DNA of 64,000 nt, from assembly GCA_025677825.1 (NCBI GenBank), contig JAIXMO010000074.1, forward strand, positions 40,194 to 104,193, given 5' to 3'. The stretch comes from Helicostylum pulchrum (lineage: Eukaryota > Mucoromycota > Mucoromycetes > Mucorales > Mucoraceae). The notes beneath the pieces are model-generated. The model was not told the DNA's origin. It searched no databases and worked only from the letters and a program-made list of their open reading frames with translations. Shown here in pieces: positions 13,663 to 26,905 of the stretch; position 1 is the stretch's first letter, and the number at the start of each line of letters is the position of its first letter. The position numbers and the translations under genes are program-made.

Positions 13663-13797
13663 ATTATTTATTTCTTGTTTCTGTACAGTCACCTTATCCC
13701 CCCTTTTGATTTTTTTTTTGAAATAAACGTGTCACGAACAGGGTTTTTTTATTTACTCTCTCTCTCTTTTTCTCTCGCTCTTTTTTACTTATACAAC

Positions 13798-14400
13798 ATG
13801 GATCAAGAAGCTCAAAAAAGAAAGGAACGTCTTGCCGCTATTAGAAAAAGAAAGTTAGGTGCTAACGCACAAGCAGATAGAACAGCTGAAGAAGCTGAAA
13901 AGTAAGAAAAGAAAAAAGAAAAAAGAAAAACACGAGTTCTTTATATTAAATATTTTTTTCATTAGAGCTCTCAAATTTAGAAGTTACACACCTAATCACG
14001 ATACATTAAAACAACATGTTGAAATAGCAACTCCAAACGATATTGGAGAAACCATTGAATCCGAAACAAAAAACCTTACAAAAGAAGCTTTAGCTCAAGC
14101 AGCCGAAAAGCAAAAAGAAGAAGTGGTAAAAAAAAAAAAGAGCAAAAGATTTGTACTTTGAAAAAAAGTGTATTAAAAATATGTTTATTTTAGGATCTGT
14201 TCAATTTAGCACCAAAGAAACCAAATTGGGATTTGAAAAGAGATGTCGAAAAGAAAATGGAAAAATTAGATAGAAAGACACAACGCGCCATCTACGAAAT
14301 TATTCGTTTAAGATTAGAAGGTGATAAAGACGCTAATCTTGCTGAAGTTGTAGCTAATGCTGAAGCACAGCAAAAATTCGAAGCTGAACAAGAAGAGTAA
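13798..14400 (+). CDS. cwf18: Cwf18/CCDC12 spliceosome component
   Basis: Three exons (13798-13901, 13966-14125, 14194-14400) give 156 residues, close to human CCDC12. The N-terminus is an Arg/Lys-rich helix (RKERLAAIRKRK). The middle has LKFRSYTP, and the C-terminal part has KPNWDLKRDVEKKMEKLDRKT followed by AIYEIIRLRL, the diagnostic Cwf18 block. The protein belongs to the Prp19/Cdc5-associated spliceosome. It lies about 135 bp after the stop of the VTT gene, on the same strand. High confidence because the C-terminal block is well conserved. Confidence 0.9.
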
Positions 14401-15069
14401 TTATCATTTGTAAATAAAACCCTTTTGAGAGATTGTACGGTCGAAATATAATTTTTGAATTAGCGGGGAGGTTATATTTGTTTATTACTTTGCGCAAGGC
14501 GTTTATTTTTCACTCTGCTTTTACTTCCCAAAGAGTCTCCTTTTTTTATATTTAGGTGGCGTTATTTAAATGTGTATCATGCAAGTGAAAGATACTTCTT
14601 GCACATATGTCTTTATATTTGACAGTTATTTCAGAAAAAAAAAAGCGAACAGTGAACATTGAATAAGGCCTGTATTGTGTGACGAACCTTGCAAGTTAAA
14701 AATACCAACCTCAATATTTTGAAGTTTGTATGCAAAATTTATCCGCTGTCTATAATGATCGACACAAAACAGATGCGATAATTCTTCCATCTATCATTTG
14801 TCAAGGTGGTTCCGTCTCATTATAACTATCCTCTTTAAAAGTATGAAAAAGGGACTCAAAGAGAAAGAGAGAATCGCAATTACTTTGTGCATAAAAAAAG
14901 ACAACAGGAAAACGCATCATACGTTATGAATAATTAAAATATTTTTATTATGGTACATTTAAAAAGTATAACGAAAAAGAAGTAAAAAAAAAAAAGGAAA
15001 GGATAATTGGATAAAACATTAATTATTAATACGTGTATATATGTATATATATTTTTTTCTCTCTCTCTC
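14401..15069. other. Convergent 3' intergenic region
   Basis: Space between two convergent genes (cwf18 and the F-BAR gene). It holds presumed 3' UTRs and AT-rich sequence; I see no open frame or RNA structure worth naming. Confidence 0.6.
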
Positions 15070-15583
15070 TTATACAGGATGAGTAGCTTCCACCATATAA
15101 TTTCCAGGCACGAGCCCTCTTTGACCTGCAAAGGATGCCCCTAAGCGTTCTGCTTCCCACCATCCATCAGTTTGTTTACGAAGAATTCCAACTACTTCAT
15201 CTACTTGGAAAGATAACTCTCCATTAATCTACACATAATTGTTTAGTTTTTTTTTTAATTTGCACGAGATTTTTTTTTTTTTTACCGTTGCTTCAAATGG
15301 CCATTGCGCTTTAGCGTATCCGATATATGGAGTTCCCGCATGTGCCTGAGGTGTAGTTTGTGCAGGTGGTGTAGCTTGGTTATTACTGTGAGTGCTTTTT
15401 ATATCGGATTGAGAAAACTCTTGCGATTGCAATGATTGTTGTTTCAATTGCTGCTGTTGTTGTGGTTGCTGCTGTTGTTGAGGTTGCTGCTGTTGTTGTG
15501 GTTGTTGCTGTTGTGGTTGCTGTTGTTGCTGTTGTTGCTGTTGATACTGCTGTTGCTGCTGTTGTTGCATCATAAATCTATGA

Positions 15584-15619
<36 letters not shown>

Positions 15620-18600
15620 CGATTCACATACTGCTGTTGTTCAGACATAGACCCAGACGCAATAATAGCCGCGGCGGCCGCAGCTGCTGCATTTTCTTTT
15701 TCCTTCTTCTTTTCTTTTTTATTACCCGTAAAGAAGCCCAAGGAAAACCTCGCACTTTTGCTTTCCTTTTCTTTCGACTTGATCGAGGACTCGCTATACT
15801 GTTTCCCATTATTCTTTGTGAACTTCTTCTTGCTCTCTTCTTCTTGTACTTGTTGCATTGGATGCTGCAAGTTGTGAAGGTCGTGGCTAGATAATTTGAG
15901 AGAAGAGCTGCGAGGTCCTGCCATACCTGGTTGGAAACTCGCGTGCCCGTTACCGTAGTATCCCTGTCCGTTCATCACAGGGGTACCTCGGAAACTACCG
16001 TTATTGGGAACCATACGGTCATCGGGAGCGGCTTCCTCTTGCCATGGCGCGGGTCGAATACCTCCATCTTCTGCTTCGCTTTGGTTCATGTATCCGTGCA
16101 CTAAGTTACGGTCCACGGATTGTTGTTGGTTGAAAGAAATTGTGTTATTTAAATCTATCTTTTGTTGAACAGGCGACATTTGAGATAAACGTCTGCCTTC
16201 GTCAATCACTTGTTGGGCTATAGCACGAGGAGGTTCAGCAGTAGTGGGTTTAACAGAATTAGGAATATCGATAGTAAGTGGTACAGAAGGTCGATGTACT
16301 TTAGGATGATAAGGTGGTTCGGAATTATTGAGTTCTTTTTCTGTTGCTGCTGCTGAAGGTTGTTGTTCCTGTAAAACGGATGCTACGCCAAGACCACTAT
16401 TACGAGAGACAGACGTATTACCATCAAACATGGTAGCGTTCAGTGTACGTACAGGTAATTGTTGAGGTCTACGAATAGATGAAATAACCCATTTTTCATC
16501 CTTGGGTGGTAATCGAGGCATTCTATTTTGGTATTCCTTGTTTTCTTTGTCTTGTTCATCATCATCTTCTTCGTCCACTTGATGAGGAGAATGAGCGCTC
16601 ATAAGAGAAGAAGATCGTGCGGTAAGAGGTAACCGAGTATGATTATTATCCTCTTTATTTTTGGTACTGCTATTACCCGAATTCTGACGATTAGCAAACA
16701 CTGGGTTTGGCATAGGTTTATATTTTTGAGTTTGTTGATTACTGTCAGCGCTGATATTGGAGGGACTACGTAAAGCAGGTAATAAAACAGGTGTGTCGGA
16801 TGAGAGTGGAGCGAGTTGTACAGGTGCATGGTTATTTAGATCGTACTGACTAGATTGTTGGTGATGAAGACCAAGTGCATCATAAATACCAGCAGAAAAA
16901 TCATCTGAATCATTTACAACATGTGAAGTAGGACGTGATGATGCATTAGTTATGGTAGTAGGATGTGCCATCATGACAGGAGGAATAGTTTGATTATTAC
17001 TGCCATAAGACGTCTTTTTACTAATTACATTTTTAGTGACGAGCGCATCTGTATGATCAGGAGACACTATATCTTCTGATGTAGCAGTAAATCCTCTATT
17101 ATTTAATATCTGTTCAACTTCTTTAATGGCAGTACTGACAGGACCATTACTTTGATCTGTGTTGTTTGTTACGCCACTCATGGGCTGAGCTGACATTGGT
17201 GCCGGTTCAAAAAAACTTTCTTCAGGTTGGATAGTTTGTGTATATTGTTGAGGCGATGTTTGTAAAAAGGTTTCGTCGGCTTGAGGAGTTGTATAAACCT
17301 CCAATTGTTGAAGTTGACGATCTACTGATTTTAATTCTTCATCTGGGTTAGTCAAGATGGTCACTGGTTTAGATGTAGCGGTGGATTCGGATGCTCCTCT
17401 TTCTGGTAATGACTCTAAAGAGGTTTTTTTAACGGGTGCTAAAGAGAGGTGGTCGGTATGATTCATTACAGGAGTGGATGATAATACTGCAGCTGTAGCT
17501 ACTTCAGCAACAATAGGTACATTATGTACTTGAGCTACTTGAGTTGCTTGAGTTGCTTGAGTTGCTTGAGTTGCTTGACGAGGTGCTTCATGGGCAAAAG
17601 GACCTATATATTGGGTGAGCTTCTTTTTTTTTAATGAATCATTACAAATATATTGTATTACCTGGTATTCTGGTCCCTGTTCCATAACGTTGTACAAAAC
17701 TCGAAATGTCTTTCTGCACATCCGTTATTTCCAAAGCTGTACGGATTCTGTCACAACACTATACGAAAGTTGTTAAGTTTATTGTTTCTATTTTATAAAT
17801 ACATTTATTTTTCTGTACCTCTTCATCAATACTAAACGTACTAGTCATCATATTAGCAAATCTTTTTTTTAAAAAAAAAAAAAGAAAAAAAGAGGAAGAT
17901 ATATCATTAGTATAATTAAATATATATAAGGCTACACATATATACTTACGTCCATAAAGTACTTCTTAAATAACTCATTCTCTTTATTTCCATTTCTTGA
18001 AATTTATCAGCACATGAAGTCCAATCAGTTACCCATCTTTCATTTACAGAGTTAAAATTATCGACAGATCTTCTATAAACTTGATCTAATATATATAATT
18101 AGAACCCTTTACACGCACTAAAAACTTGATTAACTAAACTTTACCTGCAACTGTAACCATTCTTTTCTGTTCTTCAATTTCCTTTTCAATCTATTGTAAA
18201 CATGGTAAGACAAACCAATGTTTAAATAATATATATTAAAAAAATAAAAAAAGTACCTTTAATACATCCTCTTCTGACTTATCCTTGCCTAAATTAAAGT
18301 AATAGTTCTCCATAGATGCTAGTTTTTCACATTCAATCGAATAATAATCTCTTGCCTATTATTACATAATAAAAATAAACAGTAATATTAATACTTGTGA
18401 TAATATATATATATATAAATAAACTTGGTATAACGCTACTTACTCGTGCAACATCGCCTTGGTGTAAGTTCTTAAGTTGTCTCGAATTCTCTATATGTTG
18501 TTGTTGCTATAGTATAAAATTTAGTACACTACAAAAACACATAAAGAAAAGGAATATTTAATTAAACTTTACCACTTTACGAACATCTCTTTGATCTTTA

Positions 18601-19112
18601 AGAAAGCCGCCCAGCGGTACTTCAAGGTGATCCTTCATTTGTTGCGCCAAGTCGATATGAGCACGAGCAGTTGTTTCTAACGCTGAAGGTATACGCAATA
18701 AAGTTTCGGCAAATGTATCTTCTTCAAACTCTCCAATTCTTGAATTCTGTGCCAACTTTAAAAGTCTTTCACCATAGTCTTGTTCAATACTCGCTCTACG
18801 TTGTAAATAAGTAACAAGAGTATAGCTTTCCTTAAAAAAAATTATCAATATTATTTTTTACCTTGATTCGTATAGTTTCTTTATCTCTTCACAAGTGTCT
18901 TTTGATTTTCGTAATCGACTCATAATAATTTCGACACCTTTATTTTGACCGTCCTATACAATAAAAATAGTAAGATAACAGGGCTTGGCTGTTTTTTTTT
19001 TAATAAAAAAAAGGTTGTCATTTACCCAAAATGCATCAGAAAAGTTTGAGCCCGGAGGTAATTGTTGTTGCGGTTGTAGCTGTGGTTGTATAAGAGCTGT
19101 ACTGGTATTCAT
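15070..19112 (-). CDS. F-BAR and SH3 domain protein (Cdc15/Imp2/Hof1-like)
   Basis: Eleven exons, starting at 19112 and ending at 15072-15070, encode about 1,130 residues. Residues of about 30-300 form an F-BAR domain: SRLRKSKDTCEE, then RRASIEQDYGERLLKLAQ, and later QQMKDHLEVPLGGF. A long disordered linker (most of exon 17603-15286) holds five TQA-type repeats from a 9-bp unit near 17526-17575, then a polyalanine run and glutamine tracts near 15436-15620 built of mixed CAA/CAG codons. The last exon completes an SH3 domain (WPFEA..NGELSFQVDEVVGIL..DGWWEAE..GLVPGNYM). PCH proteins of this layout tubulate plasma membrane and link it to the actin ring or septum. Intron 2 appears to be only 36 nt; the junction gives ESSYTLV in frame. 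Orthology to Cdc15 versus Hof1 cannot be settled here. Confidence 0.85.
15436..15620 (-). repeat. PolyQ-coding CAA/CAG repeat
   Basis: Imperfect CAA/CAG array inside the F-BAR/SH3 gene coding several runs of 6-11 Gln, interrupted by Pro, Leu, Tyr and an HHRFMM break. Mixed codons argue for selection on glutamine rather than simple slippage alone. Confidence 0.85.
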
Positions 19113-19802
19113 GTTGATTCAATAAAGCAAGAAGAGAAGGAAACAAAAACAAAAAAAAAATATTAATAGAAAGTTATTGTGGCCAAGAAAAAAAAGAAAA
19201 AAAAGAAAGGAGAACCAAATATAGAGACAGGAAGGCACACAGAAAAAAAAGACTATTTAACTGAGTATCAATGCCCTTTTTCTTCTCTTTTTCGTCTGCT
19301 CACAACATTTTTGTGTGCTTTTTTATTTACTTTTACTATCTATAAACTAATACCACACCAATTATCAAACTGCTAACAAAAAAAGAGAGAGAAAAAAAGA
19401 ACGAATGGCCCCACCCCATAAGTCCCAAATTCATATGATGTGTGTTCACCTTTCTCGACTATCTTTCAAGGGTTCTGGGCCCTTTCCTTAAACAAATAAA
19501 TAAATGAATGACTAGATACACTTACTTTCTCGGTTCCGCGGAATGGGGTCAACTCAATCGTTTCATGCAATTTTTAAAAATAGCAGGCCTATTTTAAGCA
19601 CTCACTCACTTGCTCTCTCTCATTATGTAACTATTCTAGGCCAGTGAAAGCATCTGTACTGTGCATCATGCGGTTTTAACTCTTTTTAGGATGTAAATTG
19701 TCCCACGATTTAATTGGCGTATAAAAAGACAAGTTCATTTTTCAAAAAAAGGGATCTTCAGTTACCTTTTTACTTTATCTTCTTACACTAAATATATAAA
19801 CA
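19113..19802. promoter_or_regulatory. Divergent promoter region
   Basis: About 690 bp between the start codons of the F-BAR gene (-) and the small Ser-rich gene (+). It includes short CCCC-containing stretches (19405-19420) and a TATAAAAA at 19720-19727. I see no additional gene. Confidence 0.5.
19720..19727 (+). promoter_or_regulatory. Candidate TATA box
   Basis: TATAAAAA lies 83 bp before the ATG at 19803, a plausible distance for a TATA-driven promoter with a short leader. It is one of the few clean TATA boxes next to a start codon in this AT-rich window. Confidence 0.5.
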
Positions 19803-20081
19803 ATGGATCCTGGTTATACTCTTCTCCAACATATCAAGACTATTCCCAACTTGATCAACGAAGATCCTTCTATAACTACCCCAAAGAATTCAAGTTTTAT
19901 GGATATGCCATGGTCTGAATTCTCTAAATTGTTAAATAACAAGCGTCGTGCTTCTGCGTCTTCAAGCAGTACTTCTTCTTCTGACTCATCGTCTACTAAT
20001 GAATCTACTGAAAACTTTTCTCTTGGAAACTGGGACTCAATGACCGGATTTCAAGACTCTGTACAAAGAACTACTTTATAA
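19803..20081 (+). CDS. Small Ser-rich hypothetical protein
   Basis: An intronless frame of 92 residues. I do not recognise it. The N-terminus (MDPGYTLLQHIKTIP) is amphipathic, the centre has MPWSEFSKLLNNKRR, and the second half is a Ser/Thr-rich stretch followed by LGNWDSMTGFQDS. No signal peptide or membrane segment. Support for being real: codon use like neighbouring genes, a TATA box 83 bp upstream, and an A-rich leader immediately before the ATG. It lies about 130 bp upstream of BUB1 on the same strand. It may be a lineage-specific regulatory peptide; function unknown. Confidence 0.6.
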   Translation: MDPGYTLLQHIKTIPNLINEDPSITTPKNSSFMDMPWSEFSKLLNNKRRASASSSSTSSSDSSSTNESTENFSLGNWDSMTGFQDSVQRTTL

Positions 20082-20210
20082 AAATTAAAAAAAAATACCC
20101 GCATTATAATCATTTTTTCTCTCTCATTCCCATTTCAATAAAAACTTCTATCAAAAACAAAAAACTATTTAATTTCTCTCACGTATTAAAAATTGTGACC
20201 AAGTAGTACA

Positions 20211-22195
20211 ATGTTTCTCTCACGCTTAAATAGTAATAAACCCTTAAACGAAGAGGATCCACTTTTATTATATGAACAAGTCATTGGACAATACACTGAA
20301 ATGAACGAATATACTCTCGATTTATTAAAAACTGTGATTATCAAATACAAGGATGATACTCGTTATAAGAATTCTCCACGGTATCTTAGATTATGGCTTA
20401 CTTATATTATCTATCTGAACGTGCCTCAGTTTATTTTGCCTATCCTATGCAGTTTGATAGATAACAATATAGGTGATAAGCTAGCGACATTGTATGAAGC
20501 TATAGCTTACTTTCAATTCATATCCAACAAGTATTGTTTTTATATTTGTTTGTAGTTAGTTATTGTTTTTCTAAATGGTTTTTTTTAGAAAGCAAGAGGC
20601 GGAAACCACGTTACTTTTAGGGTTAAAAAACAAGGCACAGCCTATAAAAAGGCTAGAACGCGTTCTAAATCAATTCTATTTTAAGAAGGTTATCGATTTT
20701 GATACAGAATACTATAGACTATATCGATATCATGATGAATATCATAAACCTCTTAAAAACACTAGTAATATGGTATGCATTGCATTATATAAAATGATAT
20801 AGATTTTGATCAAAAGAGACTTAAATTATTTTTTTTAAAACAAAAAGACAATAAAAAGTCAGCTGGATTGGATTGATGTAGAACTGCAACATAGTATTCG
20901 TACAGGAGTATTAAGGGAATGTAACCATAAACACAAGTGCTTTGAGGAATTAAGAGCTGGTGCTAATAACTATATTTTCGATGGTCGGTTTAACGATATA
21001 AAAAAGGAGATTGGTAAACTGATACATTATATAACTATTTTTTTAAAAAAGAGACTCTAATCATTGTAAAATAGGAGACTTGTATGAATCAATAAAAATA
21101 ATCACGCCATCAATTGACCAAACCGAACCACCACCAAAAAACCAAGAACCAACAACAAAGCAGGAACCAACAACAAATCGGGAATCAACAACAAATCAGG
21201 AATTCAATGTAATACAACTACCTCACAGTACCGGATTTATTCAAAACCAACTTTTGAGTCACGGTCTTGATAAACGACCTGATTATCATATTTATAACTT
21301 CAACTCAACGATCGTATTAAAGGACTCTATTCAACTAAACAATACAACTTACCATGTGGTCAATAAAATAGGTCAAGGCGGAATGGCACATGTGTACCTG
21401 GTTCAAAATATAAATACTCTTTCCTATTTTAGTATAAAGGTACAACAACCCCCACACCCCTGGGAATTTTATATTTTAACTCTTATAAACGAAAGAAGAC
21501 AACGCTTTCCAAGAGTTTTACCCAACTATGGTTTCTATCAATACTTGGATAAAAGTTATATACTCATGGCTTACGTTCAAACCGGTACTCTGTTAGATGT
21601 ATTGAATTTATACAGAACAAAGCAACAATCATCATGTATGTCTGAACCAATCGTTTTATTATTCATACTTCAGCTATTAAAACAAATTGAGGCGTTACAC
21701 CGCATTCATATAACTCATAATGACTTAAAACTAGATAATGTCATGTTGGGAATGAGAAAAAATCCAAAAAAATTTCCTGCCCTAATAATCATCGATTATG
21801 GATATTCCGTTGATTTGTTAGCACTGGAAAATCAAGACTGTAATACTTGTAAGGCTACTTGGTCACCAGCTTGTCCTCAATCTGACTACCCATTATTAAA
21901 CACTGCTTACCATCCCATTCATGCAGACTATTGGCAATTAGCCACCATGGCTCATTTGTTATTGTTCGGCCTTCCAATGAGATACACTGCAACAATAACA
22001 AAACAAATCACTACCTACCGTATTCAACAAACAATTAAACGATACTGGCACAAACAACTTTGGCTTCATTTCTTTGAATTTTTGTTAAACCCACAAACGA
22101 ATGATCTATCTGCTTTAATTCAAGAATTTAAAACTGAGAGTGATACTATACAAAGTAAAGTCGTACAGGATTTCATTACTTTTTTATTTCCGTAA
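20211..22195 (+). CDS. BUB1: Mitotic checkpoint kinase Bub1
   Basis: Four exons (20211-20530, 20589-20772, 20863-21013, 21075-22195) give 591 residues. The N-terminal 170 residues are the Mad3/Bub1 homology TPR region (DPLLLYEQVIGQY, then YLRLWLTYIIYL). A short low-complexity linker of repeated QEPTT/NRESTT units follows. The C-terminal kinase domain has a Gly loop GQGGMAHVY, a VAIK-type lysine in SIKVQ, catalytic loop HNDLKLDN and metal-binding DYG in place of DFG. Bub1 sits at unattached kinetochores, recruits checkpoint proteins and phosphorylates H2A. The protein is much shorter than yeast or human Bub1; an evident KEN box and CD1 region are not obvious to me. The DYG variant does not itself abolish metal binding. 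Confidence 0.85.
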
Positions 22196-22460
22196 ATTTC
22201 TTTTCGTCGGTTCGGAAACACGAATGGTAAATAAATGGCTTTTGATTTGTTGTGTGTAATACAGAAAAGAGAATATGAGTTTAAATAAAAATTAGTTTGT
22301 ACTTTGGTGTCCAACAGTCGAACAACAAGAGCGTATTGTATCTCACTAAAGAAACTAGTTTATTATTTTTTTGCTTATTAAAATGTATTAAGTATTATTT
22401 ATAAAGTGTAAATGGGATGAATATAAAGTGCATAATATAATTACAAGCAGTCTTTTTTTT

Positions 22461-25400
22461 TTACGATTTTTGTCTATGTGCTGTTTTGCTAGACCTTAAT
22501 AAAGGAAAGCAATAGCTCAAATTCCATTTCGAGTGTCCTTCTTTCAAAGCTTCTTCTCTTAAATTTTTCTTTCTCATTCTCTTTTCGTGTAGTTCCAAGT
22601 GTCGACCTTTTGCTACTACGTTAGGACACCACCACTGACATATAAAGGTAACTAGGTAACGCGGTAAGAATGCAACCACAATAGCTAAAAAGAAGGTCAA
22701 CCAGAAATTCCAAGCACCAAATATCATTTGAGCCATACCAAAAAGAGAGACAGACGGGAATAAACCATAAATGACAACCCATAAGAAAGTAAGTAAAATC
22801 TCTAGACCAACAAAGAAGAATTGCCACCACGTCCAATAGACAGTATTGAAGCCAGGCATCATATTAGCAAGTACAATAGCTGTAACAGCAACGGAAGTAG
22901 AGAACTGAAGCATGGATTCTGCGTGACCGTTTGGATTAGGGTTTCCTTCAATCCAAAGAAAGTAAAACGCATAGAAAACTACAAGTGATTGCCAAACACC
23001 GTCAAAGAAATAAATCCAGAATCTAAATCGAGTATAAAGTTTCCTCTCAATACCAATAGTGTAAACTGGTGGTAAATGTTTCAAATAAGGAGAGGTTAAA
23101 TCTTGATCAGTAGTACCTATAATATAAAAAAAAAAGTTAGAGATTCAGTAAGGGCAAATGTTTTTTTAAAAAATAAATAAAAAATAAAATTCTTTTACCA
23201 AGAATAACTACGGAAGCGACAGTGAAAACAATATTGTACAATTGAAGAAAAGAATAATCATAAAAGATATTTCCAGACCAAGCACTGTAAATTTGATACC
23301 ATAACGAAGGGAATACCCAAAACACATTTTTGAAAAAGAAAGTAAGGATCATTTCCGATATACGAGCGTAACTCCAATGACCTTGCACAAGAAGCAATTT
23401 ATGCAGAAATCTAAACTGAGCAATGGCATAATCAGCCGCCATAGATGCTTGAACACCTTCTTGACCAGCAATACCCACACCAATATTAGCAACTTGAATC
23501 ATACTGACATCGTTTGCACCATCACCAACGGCTAACGTAACAACATTATGGTACTTACGAACAAGTTGAACCACGAGTGCCTTTTGAAGTGGACTAACTC
23601 TGCAGCATACAACACTCTTGCAACGAATAGCGATACTAAGAAACCTTTCTTTTGATTCCGAAGTCTCAAAGACATGAATGAGGGCCGATCCTTCAATGAT
23701 AAGTGCATTTTCACTAGGTGGGTCATTGTTCTCTTCGTCTTGTTCGTACCTCTCTTGAATTTCGTCCAATTGATTACAGGTACTGACAAGATCTTCCAGC
23801 ACTTTTCCAGAATCATCATTACCACGTACTGTCCAAAGTTTCATATCACCGTCTAATAAGTTACTTGCATAGCCAATATTGATAGCAGTTTCGAGTTTAT
23901 CACCTGTCAACACCCAAACTTTAATACCAGCTCGACGAAGATCTTCAATACATTGAGGAACACCTTCTTGCAACTTATCTTCGATACCGGTAGCACCTAA
24001 CAATTTGAGACTGACCTCCATTTTTGCTTGAACATCAGCAATTTTTTCAGCTCTGTTCTCTGACGCAGTACTTGCTTCCTTCATTTCTTCTTTCCATTTT
24101 TTGTACTCGTCTTCATCTAATACGCGATAGGAAAGCATCAATGTTCGTAACCCGTTATTGGAAAACGCATCTACGTCTTCAAATGTTTTGCTCATAATAT
24201 CTCGCTGTCCATTTTCATCTAAACGTTCAGCAATAACATTATCAGCACCTTTACAATACAATACAATATCATTCCAAGGCGCAGGTCGACGCAATACAAC
24301 ACTCATGCGCTTTCTATCCGAGTTAAAATCCAAAACGTCTAGTAATTCAAAATCGTGTTCTGTTCCTAATACATCGACAGTTAATGTTTGTCCTTTACGT
24401 TTAATAAAAGTAAACCCGGCGTTTTTAGCAGCATTGACAAGCGCAGCTTCATCAGGAGACTCAGCTTTATATTCCAACTGAATTTCGACAGTATCGTCTA
24501 CTTTATCAGATGTATCTTTTTCATTTGTAATCGAATCGAACTCTTCACCACGACTTTTTCTGTGGTTTTTCTTCTTTTCTTTTTTCAAGCGACTTAAACC
24601 GGGTACAAAAAGTTTCTTAGAAGAACTTCCTGGTTTATAGTGAAGAAGTTTAGCTAAACGATTATTTTCTTCTTCAGATTTAGATGTATTCGCGGTACTA
24701 CTGCTTTTTTCATTATCTGCTATTTTTGGTTGAGCTCTAGCGTCCTCCTCGTCATCTTCATTGTCTTCAGCTTCAATCACTTTACCATCTTTACCAATCT
24801 TTTCTATTACTACGGTATGGCAAAGCGACAATAACAAGAAGAACTCCTTGATCAAATGCGACTTACCGTCCGTTTGCTCGTCTCCTACATTTGCATCCTT
24901 CATATCTTTAAACACTTGAGGGTCAGCAAACGAAAGATGCTTTATACTAAGAGAAGAATACTTTGGATTAAATATATTCTTGATAGCAGATTCATAATCC
25001 TCGATGATTTCCTTTTTCTTTTCTTGATTTTGATGGCCCGCTTGTTTATCATCATTACTTTCAAGAGGATCTTCATCAATATTTACCATTTGAGGTGGTT
25101 TCTCGATTTCAGTATGCTCTTCCGTGGGGTTGTTGTTGTTTTCTTTTTCTTTACGAAGTCGAGCCCCGCGAGCGCCTTCAGATTCAGGAGAAAACCCATT
25201 ATCACCGTACCGTGTCCCACCAATAGTACATTCTCGAAATTCCATAATATTACGTGTTAGCGTACCCGTTTTATCCGAAAAGATGTATTCTACTTGGCCA
25301 AGATCATCCGACAGTGTCCACTACAGAAATAATCTTTAATAAATAAAAAAATTACAAAAAAAAATTTACTTACAGTCTTTGGTACGCAAGGTTTTCTAGA

Positions 25401-26905
25401 GTGTGGATCCCACATATCTAAATCATTCCAAATAAAATAAGCTTGAAAGGTTTTTACGAATTCGATAGAAACGTAAAGTGAAATGGGTATAATGTTTTGA
25501 AAGATAATAAGACTAGACCAAAAGTTTAAAAATCCAGCATAGGCTGGTGAATCTGTTTGTGCCGTATATAAAATCTGTGCTCCGGTAGCAATATCTCTCG
25601 ACCTCATGACACCTGCCATAATGGCGCAAAGTAAACAAAGCAAAAAAAGAACACCGAACGCAATAAAAATCTATTTACACGATTTTTCAATATAAGTAGA
25701 ATACATTAATTTCTTTATATTACCTCTTGATTCATTTGTTTATCCATCGCACTACGTTTGCTTGGCGTTTCTCCTGAATTTAACATAATTTTTGTATCTG
25801 TACCAGTGAATATCACAACTGCAATGGCCCACTTTGTATTTCTTATAACATGTCCACGCAACAAGATATTTTCTATTTCAACAGGCGTCTTATTTTTCTC
25901 GGTCCATTTATCGCAGCTCTTTTCTAACGTAACTAACGTTCCACTGAACTTGTATAGATCGGGAGAAGGCGCACCGGCTTCCACATAAAAGTGGCAATCG
26001 TTCAAACAATCGGCGCCAGACTGAATATGTTTTAACTCTTGTATACTATTGCGAGGTTTCAAATTCGTTTCGCCATCCAAATCTTTAGTTTCTACGAAAC
26101 AAACACCTTCATTATCTGAAGAAGAGATCAATACTGCGTCTGCTGGAAGACTATCACCGTTTCTTAATAAAATAAAATCACCTACGCGAATATCTTTAGA
26201 TAGAGAGCGATTAAATACATCATTTGAGTAGGCGTCTTGAGATGTTGTTACACCTGTTTCCTTTTCGGGTTGGTGTTTGTGTCCTTTACTTCTGCCAAGA
26301 CATGAGCTGAAAAAACTTTGTTGCATGGGGGTCTCAGGGTAGTTGGTATTTTGGTATCCCATTAACGTATGTGTGACATTTTTATTATATTGCTGGTCCA
26401 CTTTATGGCGTTGAAAATCTTCAAAGGCGTCTTTGGCCGCGGTAATAAAGACGACGGTACAAATAGGTAAAAGTGTCAAAACGGGAGACTTGACACCGAA
26501 TGTAGGCAGCATTTGAATGATGGCCATTGCTAAAAAGTACAAGTTGGCTGGTCGACGGAACTGTTCAAACAGGTTTTTTGGGATAAACGATATGACTGTA
26601 TATTTAGACGTTCTAATTTTATTGGTGACATAGGTATATACAGCAGTTCCTTTTGACGTGAGGTAGTATGAGGGGAGGGGTAAATTAACGAATACTCTGC
26701 GTCCGTCCGAGCCTATTTTTCTTAATTTAACTGTAGTTTGAGTACGTTTTAGCGAAGGTTTATTTAAGTTGATAGACGATGATCTATGAGAAGACGATCT
26801 ATGAGAAGCCGGACGTACTTCCTCATAAATACTATCTCGTCGCATAATTTCATCTTGTGAATTATTTTTATTTTTCCACGGAATACACCATTTCCTAATT
26901 TGCAT
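22461..26905 (-). CDS. P4-type ATPase, phospholipid flippase (Dnf-like)
   Basis: Four exons (26905-25724, 25670-25374, 25320-23199, 23116-22461) encode 1,418 residues. Key elements: the N-terminal Ser/Arg-rich region; the first TM pair near FRRPANLYFLAMAII; actuator motif DLDGETNLK; TM4 with PISLYVSIEFVK; phosphorylation site DKTGT (Asp about 509) in FSDKTGTLTRN; nucleotide-binding region with SPDEAALV; hinge GDGANDVSMIQ; and a C-terminal membrane domain ending near FICQWWCP. This is the signature of class P4 enzymes, which with a Cdc50/Lem3 subunit move phospholipids from the outer to the cytosolic leaflet of the plasma membrane or Golgi. Large charged insertions of about 170 residues sit between DKTGT and the SPDEAALV segment. 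Dnf1/2-like by overall size and N-terminus; the exact subgroup is inferred. Confidence 0.92.

Noticed and set aside
15436..15894. 152-codon Leu-rich plus-strand frame
   Set aside because: It is the antisense shadow of the polyQ/polyA coding tract of the F-BAR gene.
24856..25260. 134-codon plus-strand frame
   Set aside because: Antisense shadow of the P4-ATPase coding exon.
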